From the NCBI GenBank assembly GCA_963739385.1, contig CAVUAI010000016.1, positions 1 to 64,000 on the forward strand: DNA of 64,000 nt, written 5' to 3'. Under the pieces are notes generated by a model. That model was not told the origin of the DNA. It searched no databases and worked only from the letters and a program-made list of their open reading frames with translations. The translations under genes and the position numbers were made by a program. The stretch is from VAZQ01 sp963739385. Its GTDB lineage: Bacteria; Pseudomonadota; Alphaproteobacteria; Rhizobiales; Xanthobacteraceae. Positions 36,520-46,066 of this stretch are shown here, in pieces (the stretch's first letter is position 1; every line of letters starts with the position of its first letter).

Positions 36520-37504
36520 AGCGGCGCGAGTTCATCACGCTCCTCGGCGGCCGGCGGCGGCGTGGCCGATCGCGGCGCGCGCACAGCAGCCGGAACGGAT
36601 GCGGCGTATTGGCGTGCTGATGGGGCTCTCTGCCAGTGATCCGGAATCATCGCGGCGTCTGATAGCGTTTCGACAGGGATTGCAGGAGCTGGGTTGGACC
36701 GACGGCCGCAATGTGCGGGTCGATGCGCGCTGGGCAACGGGCGATGCCGACCACTTACGCCAATACGCTGCGGAGCTGATCGCCCTCGATCCGGACGTCC
36801 TTCTAGCAATCGGCAGCACCACCTTGGCGCCGCTGCGGCAGACGACCCGCACGGTCCCGATCGTGTTCGCGTTGGTCGCCGACCCGGTTGGCGGTGGATT
36901 CATCGAGAGCCTCGCGCGGCCGGGCGGCAACGCCACCGGATTCACCCTGTTCGAATACAGCATAAGTGGGAAATGGCTACAGCTGCTCAAGGAAATTGCG
37001 CCGCGCACAACGCGCGTGGCCTTCCTCAGGGATCACGCCAGCCCTTCCGGAATTGGTCAATTCTCCGCCCTCCAGTCAGCTGCACCATCAGTCCGCGTGG
37101 AGGTGAGTCCGGCCAACGTGCGGGATGCCGACGAGATAGAACGATCCGTCGCCACATTTGCACGCGCACCGAATGGGGGACTGATAGTGACAACTACGTC
37201 GGTGTCCATCGTTCACCGCCAGCTGATCATTGAACTCGCAGCGCGTCACAAGCTGCCCGCCATCTATTGGGATCGCTTCTACGTCTCTGGCGGTGGCCTG
37301 ATTTCGTACGGAGCGGACACCATCGATCAATGTGGGCGCGCGGCAGGCTACGTCGATCGCATCCTCAAGGGCGAGAAGCCGGCCGACTTACCGGTGCAAG
37401 CGTCGACCAAGTACGAGCTGGTCATCAACCTGAAGACAGCCAAGGCACTTGACCTCGAAGTGCCGCCGACGCTGCTCGCCCGCGCCGACGAGGTGATCGA
37501 ATGA
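36516..37504 (+). pseudogene. ABC substrate-binding protein, array gene C, frameshifted signal peptide
   Basis: The head MKRREFITLLGG is in frame, then a small indel in a run of CGGCGG near 36548-36560 shifts the rest of the signal peptide (expected AAAWPIAARAQQPER). The remaining 301 residues are intact from MRRIGVLMGLSASDPESSRR (36599): GWTDGRNVRVDARWATGDAD, RPGGNATGFTLFEYSISGKW, ARHKLPAIYWDRFYVSGGGL and STKYELVINLKTAKALDLEV. Without the signal the protein would stay in the cytoplasm. A sequencing error in the GC-rich run is a realistic alternative. Confidence 0.85.
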
Positions 37505-38484
37505 GGCGACGCGAGTTCATCACTCTGCTCGGCGGCGCGGCGGTCGCGTGGCCCCTTGCGGCGTGGGCGCAGCAGGTCGGAAAGGTCTATCGCATCGGGC
37601 TACTTGAGACGATTCCTGCGTCGCAGAACACCGCCAACCTGGATGCCCTCCGCAAAGGATTGCGCGCGCTCGGCTACATTGAGGGCCAAAATCTGTCGAT
37701 CGAGTACAGTTCGGCCGATGGCATCGCAGAACGGTTCCCGGAACTCGCGGCCGAGTTGGTTCGACTCCAGGTCGACCTGATCGTCACGAGGGGCACGCCG
37801 GCGGCTCAGGCCGCCAAGAACGCCACCGCCACGATACCGGTCGTGATGGCTGCGATCGGCGAGCCGCTGGCCGTCGGCGTTGTTGCCGGGCTCGCGCGGC
37901 CAAGCGGTAACGTGACCGGGCTCAGCTCGTTTACCACTGAGCTAGCGGGAAAGCGCGTCGAGTTGGCGAAAGAGATGATGCCGGGTATCTCGCGGGTAGG
38001 CTTACTACACAATATGGGCAACCCGATTGTGCCGCCGCAATGGGAAGAGACTCTGGCGACTGCGCGGACGCTGGGCCTAACGGCCGAGTTACTCGACGTG
38101 CGCAGTGAGCAAGATGTCAGAGCGGCCTTCGACGCGGCGCTCAGATTGCAAGTCGGCGCGCTTCTGGTTGGGATCGACGGTTTTACTCAGTCGAATATTC
38201 AGGTCATCGTCGACTTGGCGGCACGGCACCGGCTCCCCGCCCTCTATCCTTCTAGGGAATTTGTCGCGGCCGGTGGATTGATGACCTACGGGATCAGCTA
38301 CCCCGACCTTTATTTCCGCGCGGCAAGTTTCGTAGACAAGATTTTCAAAGGCGCTAAGCCCGGCGATCTACCAATCCAGACGCCAACCAAGTTTGAGTTG
38401 ATCATCAACCTTAGGGCCTCAAAGGTGCTCGGCCTCGAAGTGCCACCAACGCTACTCGCCCGCGCCGACGAGGTGATCGAATGA
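37501..38484 (+). CDS. ABC substrate-binding protein, array gene D
   Basis: 327 residues. MRRREFITLLGGAAVAWPLA AWAQQ, then VGKVYRIGLLETIPASQNTA. It is more diverged in the middle than its neighbours (YIEGQNLSIEYSSADGIAER, RPSGNVTGLSSFTTELAGKR, LHNMGNPIVPPQWEETLATA) but ends with the shared LRASKVLGLEVPPTLLARAD. The stop TGA (38482-38484) is intact although an IS110 element begins at the core AG 38484-38485 directly after it. Confidence 0.93.
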   Translation: MRRREFITLLGGAAVAWPLAAWAQQVGKVYRIGLLETIPASQNTANLDALRKGLRALGYIEGQNLSIEYSSADGIAERFPELAAELVRLQVDLIVTRGTPAAQAAKNATATIPVVMAAIGEPLAVGVVAGLARPSGNVTGLSSFTTELAGKRVELAKEMMPGISRVGLLHNMGNPIVPPQWEETLATARTLGLTAELLDVRSEQDVRAAFDAALRLQVGALLVGIDGFTQSNIQVIVDLAARHRLPALYPSREFVAAGGLMTYGISYPDLYFRAASFVDKIFKGAKPGDLPIQTPTKFELIINLRASKVLGLEVPPTLLARADEVIE

Positions 38485-38501
38485 GCAACTGTGTTGTTGG
38501 C

Positions 38502-39440
38502 TCAGTTGGATTGCGGCTGCCACGCAGCATTATCGCGGAGCATAGCGTTGAGGGTAGTGATCATTTTTCGCATGACGGCGACGATAATGACCTTGGATTT
38601 CTTGTTGGCGTGGGCAAGACGGTTGGAGAAGGTCTTGAGAGCGGGATTGTATCGGCTTGCGCTGAGGGCTGCCATGTAGAGGACATTACGGACCGGCATC
38701 CGACCGCCGTAGATACTTCGGTGTCCCCTGAGCTTGCCACTGTCGAAGTCGTATGGTGCGAGACCGACGAGGGCGGCGATCTGCTTGCGGCTCATCTTCC
38801 CGAGTTCTGGCAGCAGGGCGATGAGCGTGAAGGCCAGCACCGGGCCGACGCCCGGCATCGAGGTGAGCAGCTCATAGAGCCGAGCGAAAGCAGCATTGGT
38901 GGCGACCATCTCGGCCAAGCGCTTGTCGAGGAGGCGGATATCGGCCTCCAGTCGGAGCAGGCGGCGTTTGCTGAGCCGCCTGAGCATGGCATCTTCGAGA
39001 TGAGCTGTCTGGTTCTCGACGGCGACATGCTCGTCACACAGCTGTCGCCGCATGGTGACGACCTCGGCGAGCCTGTCGACCGCGTCGTCCCGTTGCACAG
39101 CTCGGGTCGGCATGATGGCGACATACTCTGCCATCAGTCGCGCATCGAGGCGATCATTCTTGGCCAGGACGCCGCGGGCGCGAGCGAACTGACGAAGCTT
39201 GTTGGGGTTGATACGTCGCACCGACAGTCGGGCCGCGAGCAAGGCACGGATGATGCCACGCTCGTAACCGCCGCTCGGCTCAAGGCCAATTGCGCAGACT
39301 GCGAGCGGGCGCAACCTTGCGACCAGCTCGGTCCAGCCGGCTGTGTCGTTACTCACCGAAAAGAACCACCCCTCAGGCAGCACTACCACGTCCAGTCGGT
39401 CCTTCGACACGTCAATGCCGCCATAGGAAAGCTTTTCCAT
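38502..39440 (-). CDS. IS110-family transposase (recombinase)
   Basis: 312 residues from ATG 39440. The RuvC-like N-terminal domain has the acidic residues in GGIDVSKDRLDVVV, AIGLEPSGGYERGI and AKNDRLDARLMAEY; a coiled coil follows, and the Transposase_20 domain shows LTSMPGVGPVLAFTLIALLP, GLAPYDFDSGKLRGHRSIYG and GRMPVRNVLYMAALSASRYN, with the presumed catalytic Ser in this last block. I prefer ATG 39440 over an upstream start at 39524, because residues before MEKLSYGGIDVSK are not family-like and would overlap the RNA guides. The 367-codon plus-strand frame over it is a shadow. Confidence 0.92.
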   Translation of the reverse strand: MEKLSYGGIDVSKDRLDVVVLPEGWFFSVSNDTAGWTELVARLRPLAVCAIGLEPSGGYERGIIRALLAARLSVRRINPNKLRQFARARGVLAKNDRLDARLMAEYVAIMPTRAVQRDDAVDRLAEVVTMRRQLCDEHVAVENQTAHLEDAMLRRLSKRRLLRLEADIRLLDKRLAEMVATNAAFARLYELLTSMPGVGPVLAFTLIALLPELGKMSRKQIAALVGLAPYDFDSGKLRGHRSIYGGRMPVRNVLYMAALSASRYNPALKTFSNRLAHANKKSKVIIVAVMRKMITTLNAMLRDNAAWQPQSN

Positions 39441-39597
39441 CTTCGTATCCCATCCTTGCTGATGCGGGCTCGTGCCCTGGCAACTGTTCGGGTATGGAAG
39501 AAGCGACTGGAGCACCAAGCTCATTCGCGGTCTGACATCCGAGGCGGCTGCGGGCTTCCGGTCGCGACGGGGGCTGAGCTATGACGACTCAGCCCCT
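39441..39597 (-). ncRNA. predicted IS110 bridge RNA
   Basis: On the minus strand it opens with a perfect 9-bp hairpin, GGGGCTGAG / CTCAGCCCC around a 9-base loop (39570-39596). Next come GCCGCCTC (39541-39548), equal to the target's left side with core, and CGAATGAG (39520-39527), complementary to its right side with core. Further on, CATAC (39492-39496) and ACAGTTGC (39480-39487) match the element's two ends around the core. The order (5' hairpin, target loop, donor loop) and the length of about 150-180 nt fit the known IS110/IS621 bridge RNA. Donor-side matches are shorter and their order should be verified. Confidence 0.65.
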
Positions 39598-40603
39598 GTC
39601 ACCCCTCACAATGCTCCTTTCCCGACATACAAGGCGGCGCGAGTTCATCAGCCTTGTGGGGGGCGCAGCGGCCACGTCGATCGCTGGGTCCCTGCCATTA
39701 CCAGCGCAGCCGCAGCCCAGGATGCTACGGGTGGGCTTTGTAGGCATTCAGCCCCGCAACTTCTATGGAGCTTTCCTCGAGCGGATGGCCGAATTGGGTT
39801 ATCAGGAAGGCGGGAACTTTACGTTTGAATACATCCAAACACCGAATATCGACGGCTACGAGAAAGGCTATCGCGAGCTTGCGGCGCGCAAGCTCGACGT
39901 GTTCCTGGCAGTGGGAAACGAGCCAGCGCTGCTTGCCGCACGTTCGGCTGCGGAGGGTGCGCCGATAGCCTTTTTGGCCATCGATTTCGATCCTCTGGCG
40001 AAGGGATATGTGGAGAATCTATCTCGTCCCGGAGGCAATATTACCGGCATTTTCGTACGCCAGCTCGAGCTCTCCGCAAAGCGCGTCGAGCTCGCTCGCG
40101 AAGTGTTTCCGGGCGCCACGGTCGTCGGGATTGCATTCGACAGGGTTTCGCACGAACAACGCGATGCGGCGGCTGAGGCGGCCCGCAAGCTGGGGCTGAA
40201 GCCCCGGACCATCGAGGTGAAAGGCCAGCATGACTACGATGGCGCATTTGCCGCGATGGACGGCGTGCCCGGTCAACCCCTTATTTTGCCGGCAGGCCCG
40301 ATGTTCTTGCGCGACCGTGAGGCGATCGCGCAGGTTTTGCTCGCGCACCGCATTCCATCGATCGCGGCATTCCGCGAGAACACCGAGGCCGGTGCTCTGA
40401 TCAGTTATGGCTTCGACCTCATTGGGCTGTTCCGCGACATTGCGGGCTATGTCCACCAGATTGCACGGGGCGCCAAACCGTCCGAAATGCCGATCGAGCA
40501 CTCTCTGCGTTTTCACATGGCGGTCAATCTGAAGACCGCTGGCTCACTCGGCATTCCCTTGTCGGATTCGTTCGTTGCGCGGGCCAACGAGGTGCATGAA
40601 TGA
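39581..40603 (+). CDS. ABC substrate-binding protein, array gene E (start supplied by IS110)
   Basis: About 340 residues. The usual head MRRREFI begins one codon inside the IS right flank: the ATG was replaced by ACA of the insertion sequence, and the reading frame now starts within it (ATG 39581 or 39611: MLLSRHTRRREFISLVGGAA). The body is intact and diverged: MLRVGFVGIQPRNFYGAFLE, GYQEGGNFTFEYIQTPNIDG, RPGGNITGIFVRQLELSAKR and NLKTAGSLGIPLSDSFVARA NEVHE. Signal peptide function is plausible because RRRE and the hydrophobic core remain. It overlaps gene F by ATGA. Confidence 0.88.
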   Translation: MTTQPLSPLTMLLSRHTRRREFISLVGGAAATSIAGSLPLPAQPQPRMLRVGFVGIQPRNFYGAFLERMAELGYQEGGNFTFEYIQTPNIDGYEKGYRELAARKLDVFLAVGNEPALLAARSAAEGAPIAFLAIDFDPLAKGYVENLSRPGGNITGIFVRQLELSAKRVELAREVFPGATVVGIAFDRVSHEQRDAAAEAARKLGLKPRTIEVKGQHDYDGAFAAMDGVPGQPLILPAGPMFLRDREAIAQVLLAHRIPSIAAFRENTEAGALISYGFDLIGLFRDIAGYVHQIARGAKPSEMPIEHSLRFHMAVNLKTAGSLGIPLSDSFVARANEVHE

Positions 40604-41592
40604 GGCGGCGCGAGTTCATCGCCATGCTCGGCGGTGCGGCAGCCGGCTGGCCGCTCGGCGACGCACGCGCACAACAAAGCAATCGGCTACGGCTGGTTGG
40701 AGTGCTGTTCGCAATGGCGCCCAGCGACCCCGAAGCTGAAATGCGCGTCAAGGCGTTTGAGACCGGACTGCGAGAGCTGGGTTGGGTGGAGGGGCGCAAC
40801 ATGCGCCTGGAGTACCGCTGGGCGCCGCGCGACCCCAGCCTCTTACTCAGCCAGGCAAGTGAATTGGTCGGTCTCGGCCCGGACGTAATCCTTGCCACCA
40901 GCACGCCGGTGGTGGCGGCTTTGCGCCAGGGCAATCCCCCACCGATCGTGTTCGTGCAGGTGATTGATCCGATTGGCAACGGCTTCGTGCAGAACCTCGC
41001 CCGCCCTGGCGGCTACCTCACCGGCTTCACCAGTTTCGAATTCACCGTAGGCAGCAAGTGGCTGGAGGCGCTCAAACATGTCGCGCCCGCGGTGCGACAT
41101 GTGGCGCTCATTTTCAACCCGGATACGGCGCCGTTTGCGCATTTGTTCTGGCAACCAGTCGTAGAGGCCGCTCCTGCCTTTGACGTTGAGCCGATCCAAA
41201 CGCCGGTCCGCGACGCTGGTGAGATCAAGCACGCCATAGAGACCTTCGCACGCGGGGCGAACGGCGGTTTGATGGTCCTGCCGGACGTGAGCACCACCAA
41301 TTATCGAGACCTGATCATCGCGCTCGCTGCACAGCACCGTCTGCCCGCGGTGTATCCCTTTCGGTACTTCGCCGCGAGTGGAGGCTTGATGTCTTATGGT
41401 AGCGATCTGGCCGACGTTTACCGCCGTGCGGCCTCGTACGTGGATCGCATCCTCAAGGGTGCCGCCCCGGGCGACCTGCCGGTGCAGGCGCCCGCAAAGT
41501 TCGAGCTGGTCATCAACCTGAAGACGGCGAACGCACTCGGCCTCACTGTGCCGCCGTTGTGGCTGGGCCGCGCCGACGAGGTGATTGAATGA
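40600..41592 (+). CDS. ABC substrate-binding protein, array gene F
   Basis: 330 residues. MRRREFIAMLGGAAAGWPLG DARAQQ, then RLRLVGVLFAMAPSDPEAEM. Landmarks: GWVEGRNMRLEYRWAPRDPS, RPGGYLTGFTSFEFTVGSKW, LKHVAPAVRHVALIFNPDTA, YPFRYFAASGGLMSYGSDLA. It is closest to the minus-strand gene at 27335. Last gene of the first array block; a hybrid kinase starts 22 bases after its stop, in the place where the next binding protein would be, so it may be the sensory partner of that kinase. Confidence 0.93.
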   Translation: MRRREFIAMLGGAAAGWPLGDARAQQSNRLRLVGVLFAMAPSDPEAEMRVKAFETGLRELGWVEGRNMRLEYRWAPRDPSLLLSQASELVGLGPDVILATSTPVVAALRQGNPPPIVFVQVIDPIGNGFVQNLARPGGYLTGFTSFEFTVGSKWLEALKHVAPAVRHVALIFNPDTAPFAHLFWQPVVEAAPAFDVEPIQTPVRDAGEIKHAIETFARGANGGLMVLPDVSTTNYRDLIIALAAQHRLPAVYPFRYFAASGGLMSYGSDLADVYRRAASYVDRILKGAAPGDLPVQAPAKFELVINLKTANALGLTVPPLWLGRADEVIE

Positions 41593-41614
41593 AACGGAAC
41601 GTCGCGGCGTCATA

Positions 41615-44360
41615 ATGAATATTAGCAACTTCATACAGGGATTTGGCGGGAAACAACCAGCCGTCCATATAGACGGTGCGCAGCAGCACCGGGCGCCGAC
41701 GGACGTTCCGATCCCCAAAACCCGCCGGCGCTTGTTCACGAAATATGTTGCGTTGTTCGTGGCGGTCGTCTGCGTCGCGCTGCTGTCAAACGGTATTTTC
41801 GACGTCTACTTCTACTACCAGGAGCACAAGGTTTCCCTCATCCGCATCCAGCGCGAACAGGCGGAAGCCGCCGCCGCCAAGATCGGGCAGTTCAGCAAGG
41901 AGATCGAGAGCCAGCTCGGCTGGACGACGCAATTGCCGTGGTCGGCCGGCTCCATCGAGCAGCGCCGCTTCGATGCATTGCGGCTGTTGCGGCAGGTGCC
42001 CGCAATTACCGAGCTGGCGCAGATCGACGCCAGCGGCAAAGAGCGGCTGCGGGTGTCGCGGCTGGCCATGGACGTGGTCGCGAGCGGCACCGACTTCTCC
42101 AATGATCCGAAGTTCACGGAAGCGGTGGCACGCAAGGTCTATTACGGGCCGGTTTACTTCCGTCGTGAATCCGAGCCGTACATGACGCTCGCCATTGCCG
42201 GCACCCGGCGCGATGCCGGCGTGAGCGTCGCCGAAGTCAATCTCAAGCTGATCTGGGACGTGGTCTCGCAGATCAAGGTCGGCGAGCGCGGCCATGCCTA
42301 TGTGGTGGATGCGCAGGGCCGGTTGATCGCGCATCCCGACATTAGCCTGGTGCTGCGCAACACGGACATGTCGCGGCTTGCGCAGGTGCGTGCGGCGCGC
42401 GGTGAAAGCGACAGCCCATCGGAGACGGTGCAGGAAGCGGAAAACATCGAAGGTCGCAAGGTACTCACGGCCTCTGCACCGGTAGCACCGCTCGGCTGGC
42501 GGGTCTTCGTCGAGCTGCCGGCCGGTGAGGCCTATGCGCCGCTTTATGCGGCGCTGCAGCGACTGGGGCTCATTCTGCTGGCCGCCCTTGGCTTTGCCGT
42601 CCTGGCCGGGATGTTTCTCGCCGGCCGCATGGTCGGGCCGATCCAGGCGCTGCGGGCGGGCGCCGCGCGCATCGGTAGCGGCGATCTGTCTCAACGCATC
42701 GCAATCAAGACCGGTGATGAATTGGAAGCACTCGCTAACCAGTTCAACGATATGGCCGGGCGGCTACAGGAATCCTATACCGGGTTGGAAAAAAAGGTCG
42801 AGGAGCGCACGCGCGAAGTGGAGGAGAAGAGCCGCCAGCTCGAAATGGCGAGCCAGCACAAATCGCAATTCCTCGCCAGCATGAGCCATGAGCTTCGCAC
42901 GCCGCTCAACGCCATCATTGGGCTCACGGAGATGATGGTCACCAATGCGGCGCGCTTCGGCACCGAAAAGGCGGCAGAGCCACTGCGCCGGGTGCACCGT
43001 GCCGGGAGTCACCTCCTGGGCCTCATCAATCAGGTGCTGGACCTCTCGAAGATCGAAGCCGGCAAGCTCGAGCTCAGTCCTGAAATCGGTGAATTTGGCT
43101 CCGCTGATCGACGAAGTGATCGGCACCGCGCGGCAGCTTGCCGAGCAGAACAAGAACCGCCTCGTCGTCGAAAGCCAGGAGGACCTTGGCGTACTGACTG
43201 TCGACCCCATGCGGTTGCGACAGATCCTGCTCAATCTATTGAGCAACGCTTGCAAGTTCACCAAGCAGGGGGGAGTGACGCTGCGTGTGCGAAAAGTGGT
43301 CGACGGACGCAATTGGATCGAGTTTGCAGTAGCCGATACCGGCATCGGCATGACGCCGGAGCAGCAGGCGAAGCTATTCGAGGAGTTCACCCAGGCCGAT
43401 TCCTCGACCGCACGGCAATACGGTGGAACTGGCCTTGGTCTTGCCATCACCCGCAAGCTCGCGCGCATGATGGGTGGGGACGTGACCGTGACGAGCGAGC
43501 CGGGCAAGGGCTCGGTCTTTACCGTCCGGCTGCCCGGCAGCGCGGACCCGCTGGCAAAGAGCGCGGTCGGTTCCAATGGCAGCCGTCGGCCCAGGACCGA
43601 TTGCGTTCTCGTCATCGACGACGATGCGACCGCGCGCGAGCTCATTTCGGATCATCTCAAGGCAGAAGGCTTTTCCGTCGTAGCCGCGGGCGGGGGGTTG
43701 GAGGGGCTCAAGCTGGCCAAGGAGCTGCGGCCGACCGTGATTACGCTCGACGTGATGATGCCGGACATCGACGGCTGGTCGGTGATGGCCGCGCTGCGGC
43801 AGGATGCTGAGCTCGCCGAGATTCCGGTCATCATGGTGACGATCGTGGATGAGCACCGCCGCGGTATTGCACTCGGTGCGGCCGGCTATCTCACCAAGCC
43901 GATTGACCGCGAGCGGCTGCATCGAATTGTCGACCGCTTTCGGGCGTCGACGCCACCAACGCGGGTCCTTTTGGTTGAAGACGACCCGGTCCAGCGGGAG
44001 CGTGTGGGCGCGTGGCTCGAGGACCAGCACTGGGTCGTGCAGGAAGCTGCGAACGGCCGGGAGGCGCTGGCGCGCCTACAAGAAGAGGCGCCTGATGTGA
44101 TCTTGCTCGATCTCATGATGCCCGAGATGGATGGCTTTGCTGTGGTCGCCGCCTTGCAGAAAGAGGCGGGCTGGCGAAACATTCCGGTCATCGTCATCAC
44201 CGCGCGTGATCTTAACGCGAAAGACTTGGAGCGTTTAAACTCCGGCGTGCAATCCGTATTGGTGAAGGAGATGTTCCGGCCCGCCGAACTGGTCGAGCGT
44301 ATCCGTCGGCTTGTGCACACCAACCCAGAGGCCGACAACAAAATGGAAGCAGCATCGTGA
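41615..44360 (+). pseudogene. hybrid sensor histidine kinase with two receiver domains, one frameshift
   Basis: About 915 residues when joined. A membrane helix (YVALFVAVVCVALLSNGIFD) and a second (GLILLAALGFAVLAGMFLAG) bracket a periplasmic dCache-like sensor (YFRRESEPYMTLAIAGTRRD, GHAYVVDAQGRLIAHPDISL). HAMP and a coiled coil follow, then HisKA with the phospho-His in MSHELRTPLNAIIGLTEMM near residue 425. The ATPase domain has LNLLSNACKFT, DTGIGMTPEQ and GGTGLGLAITRK. Two receivers carry VITLDVMMPDIDGW and VILLDLMMPEMDGF. A one-base shift near 43088 (frame change between SPE and VNLAPLIDEV) splits the gene before the ATPase domain. It overlaps the response regulator downstream. Confidence 0.9.
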
Positions 44361-44728
44361 TCAAAGTTCTTTACGTCGAAGACAACGACGACAACGTCTA
44401 TATGCTTAAAATGCGGTTGGAGCTGTTGGGCGATTTCGAGGTTCTGGCGGCGGAAGACGGCGCGAGGGGTTGTGAGATGGCCCTTAGCCAGCGGCCCGAT
44501 ATCATCCTGATGGACTTGGAGATGCCCGTCATCGATGGCTGGGAAGCAACAAGACGGATCAAGAAGGACCCCCAAACCCACGATATCCCGATCGTCGGTC
44601 TATCGGCACACGCGCTAGCCGGTGAGCGGGAGAAGGCGATGGCGGCAGGATGCGACGACTTCGATACCAAGCCGATCGAATTCGATCGGTTAGTTGCAAC
44701 CGTTCGCCGGCTTTTGGTCCGCAAGTGA
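44357..44728 (+). CDS. single-domain response regulator (DivK-like)
   Basis: 123 residues, receiver only. Acidic pair in VLYVEDNDDNVYMLKMRL, phospho-Asp in DIILMDLEMPVIDGWEATRR, then PIVGLSAHALAGEREKAMAA and the Lys in DDFDTKPIEFDRLV. It starts at GTG 44357, overlapping the kinase stop (GTGA), so both are translated together. Probably receives phosphate from the hybrid kinase, and thereby links the binding-protein array to an output protein elsewhere. Confidence 0.93.
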   Translation: MIKVLYVEDNDDNVYMLKMRLELLGDFEVLAAEDGARGCEMALSQRPDIILMDLEMPVIDGWEATRRIKKDPQTHDIPIVGLSAHALAGEREKAMAAGCDDFDTKPIEFDRLVATVRRLLVRK

Positions 44729-44742
44729 ATACTTTCGGCATT

Positions 44743-44802
44743 GTGGGCGCTTGCCTCATCGTGCCGCCCATCGTTGCCATTGCCGACGCGGTGATCAAAT
44801 GA
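44743..44802 (+). pseudogene. degenerate binding-protein tail
   Basis: CLIVPPIVAIADAVIK and a stop (GTGATCAAATGA) recall VPPTLLARADEVIE of the array genes, with the same position of the stop codon. Weak match. Confidence 0.35.
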
Positions 44803-44949
44803 CCGCTGTTAGGTACGGAAGGGAAGCACTGCGATTTCAGCTGTTACGGCCGCCAGTCGGGCTAAGCGGAATGCGTTTCGCTGATCGACGCGAATTACGC
44901 TAACGGGGAACTCGGCTCGAAGGCAGAGCTAAGGGAACGCCAGCGGCAT

Positions 44950-45074
44950 CTCGATTCAGAACAATTCAGGTCATCCCCAAGGACCGGCTGACCCTTCCCC
45001 CGGCAGGCTCCTGATGCGTCAAACCGCCCGTAGCTGGTATGATCGGCGGCGGCACCCGTGGGAGGGGGCCACCC
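44950..45074 (+). repeat. binding-protein leader repeat, copy 3
   Basis: CTCGATTCAGAACAATTCAG, then CCCAAGGACCGGCTGACCCT, then GGCTCCTGATGCGTCAAACC and GTAGCTGGTATGATCGGCGG, ending at GGAGGG before the start of the next gene. Closest to copy 1 at 16823-16965. Confidence 0.8.
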
Positions 45075-46066
45075 ATGTTTGGCATGAGACGGCGCGAATT
45101 CATCGGGCTGCTCGGCGGCGCCGCGGCCTCTTGGCCGCTCGCGGCGCGGGCGCAGCAGCCGGCGATGCCAGTCGTTGGATTCCTCAATAGCGAATTGCCT
45201 GATCTATTCGCGTACCTTGTGCGCGCGTTCCGACAAGGGCTGAGCGAGACCGGTTATGTCGAGGGCAGCAACGTGGCGATTGAGTATCGTTGGGCGGACG
45301 GCCAATATGATCGGCTTCCGGCATTAGTAGCCGACCTGATCCGGCGCCAAGTGACTGTGATTGCCGCGAACAGTCCTGCGCCGGTGATGGCAGCAAAGGC
45401 GGCAACCATAACCATTCCGATCGTCTTCGCCACCGGCTACGATCCAGTCGCAGCCGGACTGGTCGCCAGCCTCGCTCGACCCGGCGGTAATCTCACTGGC
45501 GTAACTACGTTGACCGCGGAGGTGGGGCCGAAGCGGGTTGAGCTGATGCATGAGTTGATGCCCGCGGCGACCAGCATTGCACTGCTCGTCAATCCGGCCG
45601 CCGGTTCCTTCCGGGAAACCATAACGACAGACCTACAGGCGGCGGCACGTAAGCGCGGGCTGCAGTTTCATGTACTGCATGCGAGCGCTGTGCGCGACTT
45701 TGATGCCGTCTTCGCGACCTTAGCCCAACTGGGGGCAGGCGGCCTCGTGATCGGCAGCGATCCTTTCTTCAACAGTCAAAACCAACAGATCGCCGCTCTG
45801 GCCATCCGCCATGCTGTGCCTGCTATCTATCAGTATCGCGAGTTCGCCGCGGCGGGCGGCTTGTGAGCTACGGAGGAAGTCTGACGGACATGTACCGTCA
45901 GGTCGGCGTCCACACTGGCCGGATTCTTAAGGGCGAACAGCCGGCCGACCTACCCGTTCAGCAAACTACAAAAGTCGAGCTGATTATCAACCTCAGAACT
46001 GCCAAAGCGCTCGGTCTCACTGTACCGCTAACGCTGCTCGCCCGCGCCGACGAGGTGATCGAGTGA
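45075..46066 (+). pseudogene. ABC substrate-binding protein, array gene G, frameshifted
   Basis: MFGMRRREFIGLLGGAAASW PLAARAQQ, then PAMPVVGFLNSELPDLFAYL. It is intact through QYREFAAAGGL, where loss of one base changes GGCTTGATGAGC to GGCTTGTGAGC (45860-45868) and creates a stop. The last 66 codons continue in the next frame: SYGGSLTDMYRQVGVHTGRI and LRTAKALGLTVPLTLLARAD. Only the final lobe is affected. A sequencing error is possible. Same branch as the gene at 32424-33413. Confidence 0.88.

Larger units (their letters stand above)
38484..39633 (-). mobile_element. intact IS110-family insertion sequence
   Basis: About 1.15 kb between two AG dinucleotides (38484-38485 and 39632-39633; CT in transposase orientation). 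Left of it the array reads GATCGAATG, right of it GCGGCGCGAGTTCATC; joining them recreates the junction GATCGAATGAGGCGGCGCGAG found elsewhere. Thus the limits are fixed by the flanks. It encodes a transposase (38502-39440) and a non-coding strip with bridge-RNA features (39441-39597). There are no terminal inverted repeats, as usual for the family. Confidence 0.85.

Noticed and set aside
38481..39584. 367-codon plus-strand frame over the IS110 transposase
   Set aside because: Shadow of the transposase; a similar shadow appears opposite the truncated copy at 27105-27338, showing it follows the real gene.
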